6,498 bases of DNA from an uncultured Verrucomicrobiales bacterium (GTDB lineage Bacteria; Verrucomicrobiota; Verrucomicrobiia; Limisphaerales; JACDHS01). Shown here piece by piece: positions 5,554-6,498 of this stretch (the first letter of the stretch is position 1; each line of letters opens with the position of its first letter). The notes beneath the pieces were generated by a model. The model was not told the origin of the DNA and did no database searches. It was given only the letters and a program-made list of their open reading frames with translations. The position numbers and the translations under genes were made by a program. The DNA lies in contig CALJZV010000369.1 in assembly GCA_937983475.1 (NCBI GenBank), positions 1 to 6,498 of the forward strand, given 5' to 3'.

Positions 5554-6498
5554 ATGAAGAGCATGCGCCTTAATTTATCCACTGTTTTTCTGGTTGCCTT
5601 GGCTTTTTTGCTGCCGGACAACGTGGCGGCAAAGTCCATTAAGGCGCGCAAGCCCAACATCATTTTCATCATGGCCGATGATCTGGGCTATGGGGACTTG
5701 AGCTGTTACGGGCAAACGCATTTCCGCACGCCGCATCTGGATCGGATGGCGGCCGAGGGCAAACGCTTTACCCAATATTACTCCGGCAGTACCGTTTGCG
5801 CCCCGTCGCGATGCGCTTTGCTGACGGGCTATCACACCGGCCACGCCTACATCCGCGGCAACAGTCCCGGCGCGGATAATGCATTGAGGCCTGATGATGT
5901 CATTGTGTCGGAGATTTTAAAGTCGGCGGGTTACACCTCGGGCGTGTTTGGCAAATGGGGGATGGGAGACCTCGACAATTCAGGCGCGCCGCTTAAGAAG
6001 GGATTCGACCAGTTTTTGGGCTACATGGCGCACCGGCACGCCCACAAGCACTACACCGATTACCTTTATCGCGATGGCGAAAAAGTTTCCTTCGAGAAGC
6101 CTGTTTACAGCCACGATTTGATTGTCAAGGAGAGCCTTCGCTTCATTCGCGAAAACCGGAACAAGCCGTTTTTCCTTTATCTGCCCTTTGCCATTCCACA
6201 TGCCGGGATGGAGGCGCCGGAGGAGGAGTTGAATCGGTTTGAGGGCAAATTTCCCGAGAAGCCTTGGCGAAATGAACGGTCCACTTATGTGGCGCAGGAC
6301 AAGCCTTACGCGGCCTTTGCTGCCATGATTACCCGCATGGACAGGGATGTGGGCCGACTTTTTCAATTGCTCAAGGATTTGGGCATCGACCGGGACACGA
6401 TCGTTTTTTTCACCAGCGACAACGGGCCGCATCGCGAGGGTGGAGCCGACCCGGCGTTTTTCAATAGCGCCGGCGGATTGCGTGGCATCAAGCGTGAC
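5554..6498 (+). CDS. Secreted sulfatase, formylglycine type, N-terminal 315 residues (runs off the window)
   Basis: An open frame from the ATG at 5554 continues to the window edge with no stop. Residues 1-26 are a Sec signal peptide (MKSMRLNLST, hydrophobic core, cut near NVAAK). Sulfatase landmarks follow in order: Asp42-Asp43 in MADDLGYGD, the modification motif Cys82-Ala-Pro-Ser-Arg86 then LLTG, Lys134 in FGKWGMG, a GFDxFxGY block at 150-157 followed by HRHAHKHY, His216 in AIPHAG, Asp289-Asn290 in TSDNG, and Lys313 in GLRGIK at the very end. The remaining 150 or so residues should start with the usual EGGIRVP-type segment. It differs from the first sulfatase in having Gly136 instead of His after GKW, a variant I recall in other bacterial sulfatases, so the two belong to different subfamilies and likely have different substrates. 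An ATG at 5546 is out of frame; the ATG at 5563 is a possible alternative. No Shine-Dalgarno or convincing promoter is seen in the 87 bases before it. Confidence 0.92.
   Translation, partial: MKSMRLNLSTVFLVALAFLLPDNVAAKSIKARKPNIIFIMADDLGYGDLSCYGQTHFRTPHLDRMAAEGKRFTQYYSGSTVCAPSRCALLTGYHTGHAYIRGNSPGADNALRPDDVIVSEILKSAGYTSGVFGKWGMGDLDNSGAPLKKGFDQFLGYMAHRHAHKHYTDYLYRDGEKVSFEKPVYSHDLIVKESLRFIRENRNKPFFLYLPFAIPHAGMEAPEEELNRFEGKFPEKPWRNERSTYVAQDKPYAAFAAMITRMDRDVGRLFQLLKDLGIDRDTIVFFTSDNGPHREGGADPAFFNSAGGLRGIKRD

Noticed and set aside
5980..6432. 150-residue minus-strand open frame
   Set aside because: It is antisense to the second sulfatase, whose motifs run continuously through this interval.

Overview
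This window looks like chromosomal DNA of a Gram-negative member of the Planctomycetes-Verrucomicrobia-Chlamydiae group, most likely Verrucomicrobiota. The evidence is indirect but consistent: two secreted formylglycine-type sulfatases, a short prepilin with the C-terminal Cys-Pro/Cys/His pattern I associate with Verrucomicrobiota, a HEAT-type region joined to the start of a ceramidase-like domain, a Tat-exported endonuclease/exonuclease/phosphatase-fold enzyme, and a GH25 muramidase carrying a golvesin-like C-terminal domain. All six proteins have export or pilin-type N-termini, so this is an envelope and secretion neighbourhood. Start codons mostly lack a well-placed Shine-Dalgarno sequence.

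Layout. Positions 1-1491 are read leftward. A type IV-type prepilin gene (1491 to 1141) ends at a rho-independent terminator (1075-1100). A good sigma70-like promoter (1031-1058) then drives a 325-residue secreted HEAT-like protein (1014 to 37). Its C-terminus enters what appears to be a neutral/alkaline ceramidase-like domain, and the reading frame is cut there by TAG and, seven codons later, TGA. The family pattern continues in the same frame between and after these stops, so the gene looks inactivated or truncated.

From 1628 everything reads rightward. A Sec-exported sulfatase (1628-2971) is followed after 22 bases by a Tat-exported endonuclease/exonuclease/phosphatase-family enzyme (2994-3920), probably one operon ending at a hairpin with a T-tract (3956-3992). 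A gene-poor stretch (3921-4242) holds that terminator, a TATAAT box and a small dyad. Next comes the GH25 muramidase (4243-5424), closed by a near-perfect 17-bp hairpin. A second sulfatase starts at 5554 and runs off the right edge; it has no stop in the window but its motifs are clear.

The genes suggest scavenging and remodelling of sulfated polymers, phosphoesters and peptidoglycan outside the cytoplasm, but no specific substrate can be read from the sequence. I see no mobile element, RNA gene, CRISPR array or defence system, and no clear novel multi-gene system. The most noteworthy item is the doubly interrupted ceramidase-like gene at the left edge.
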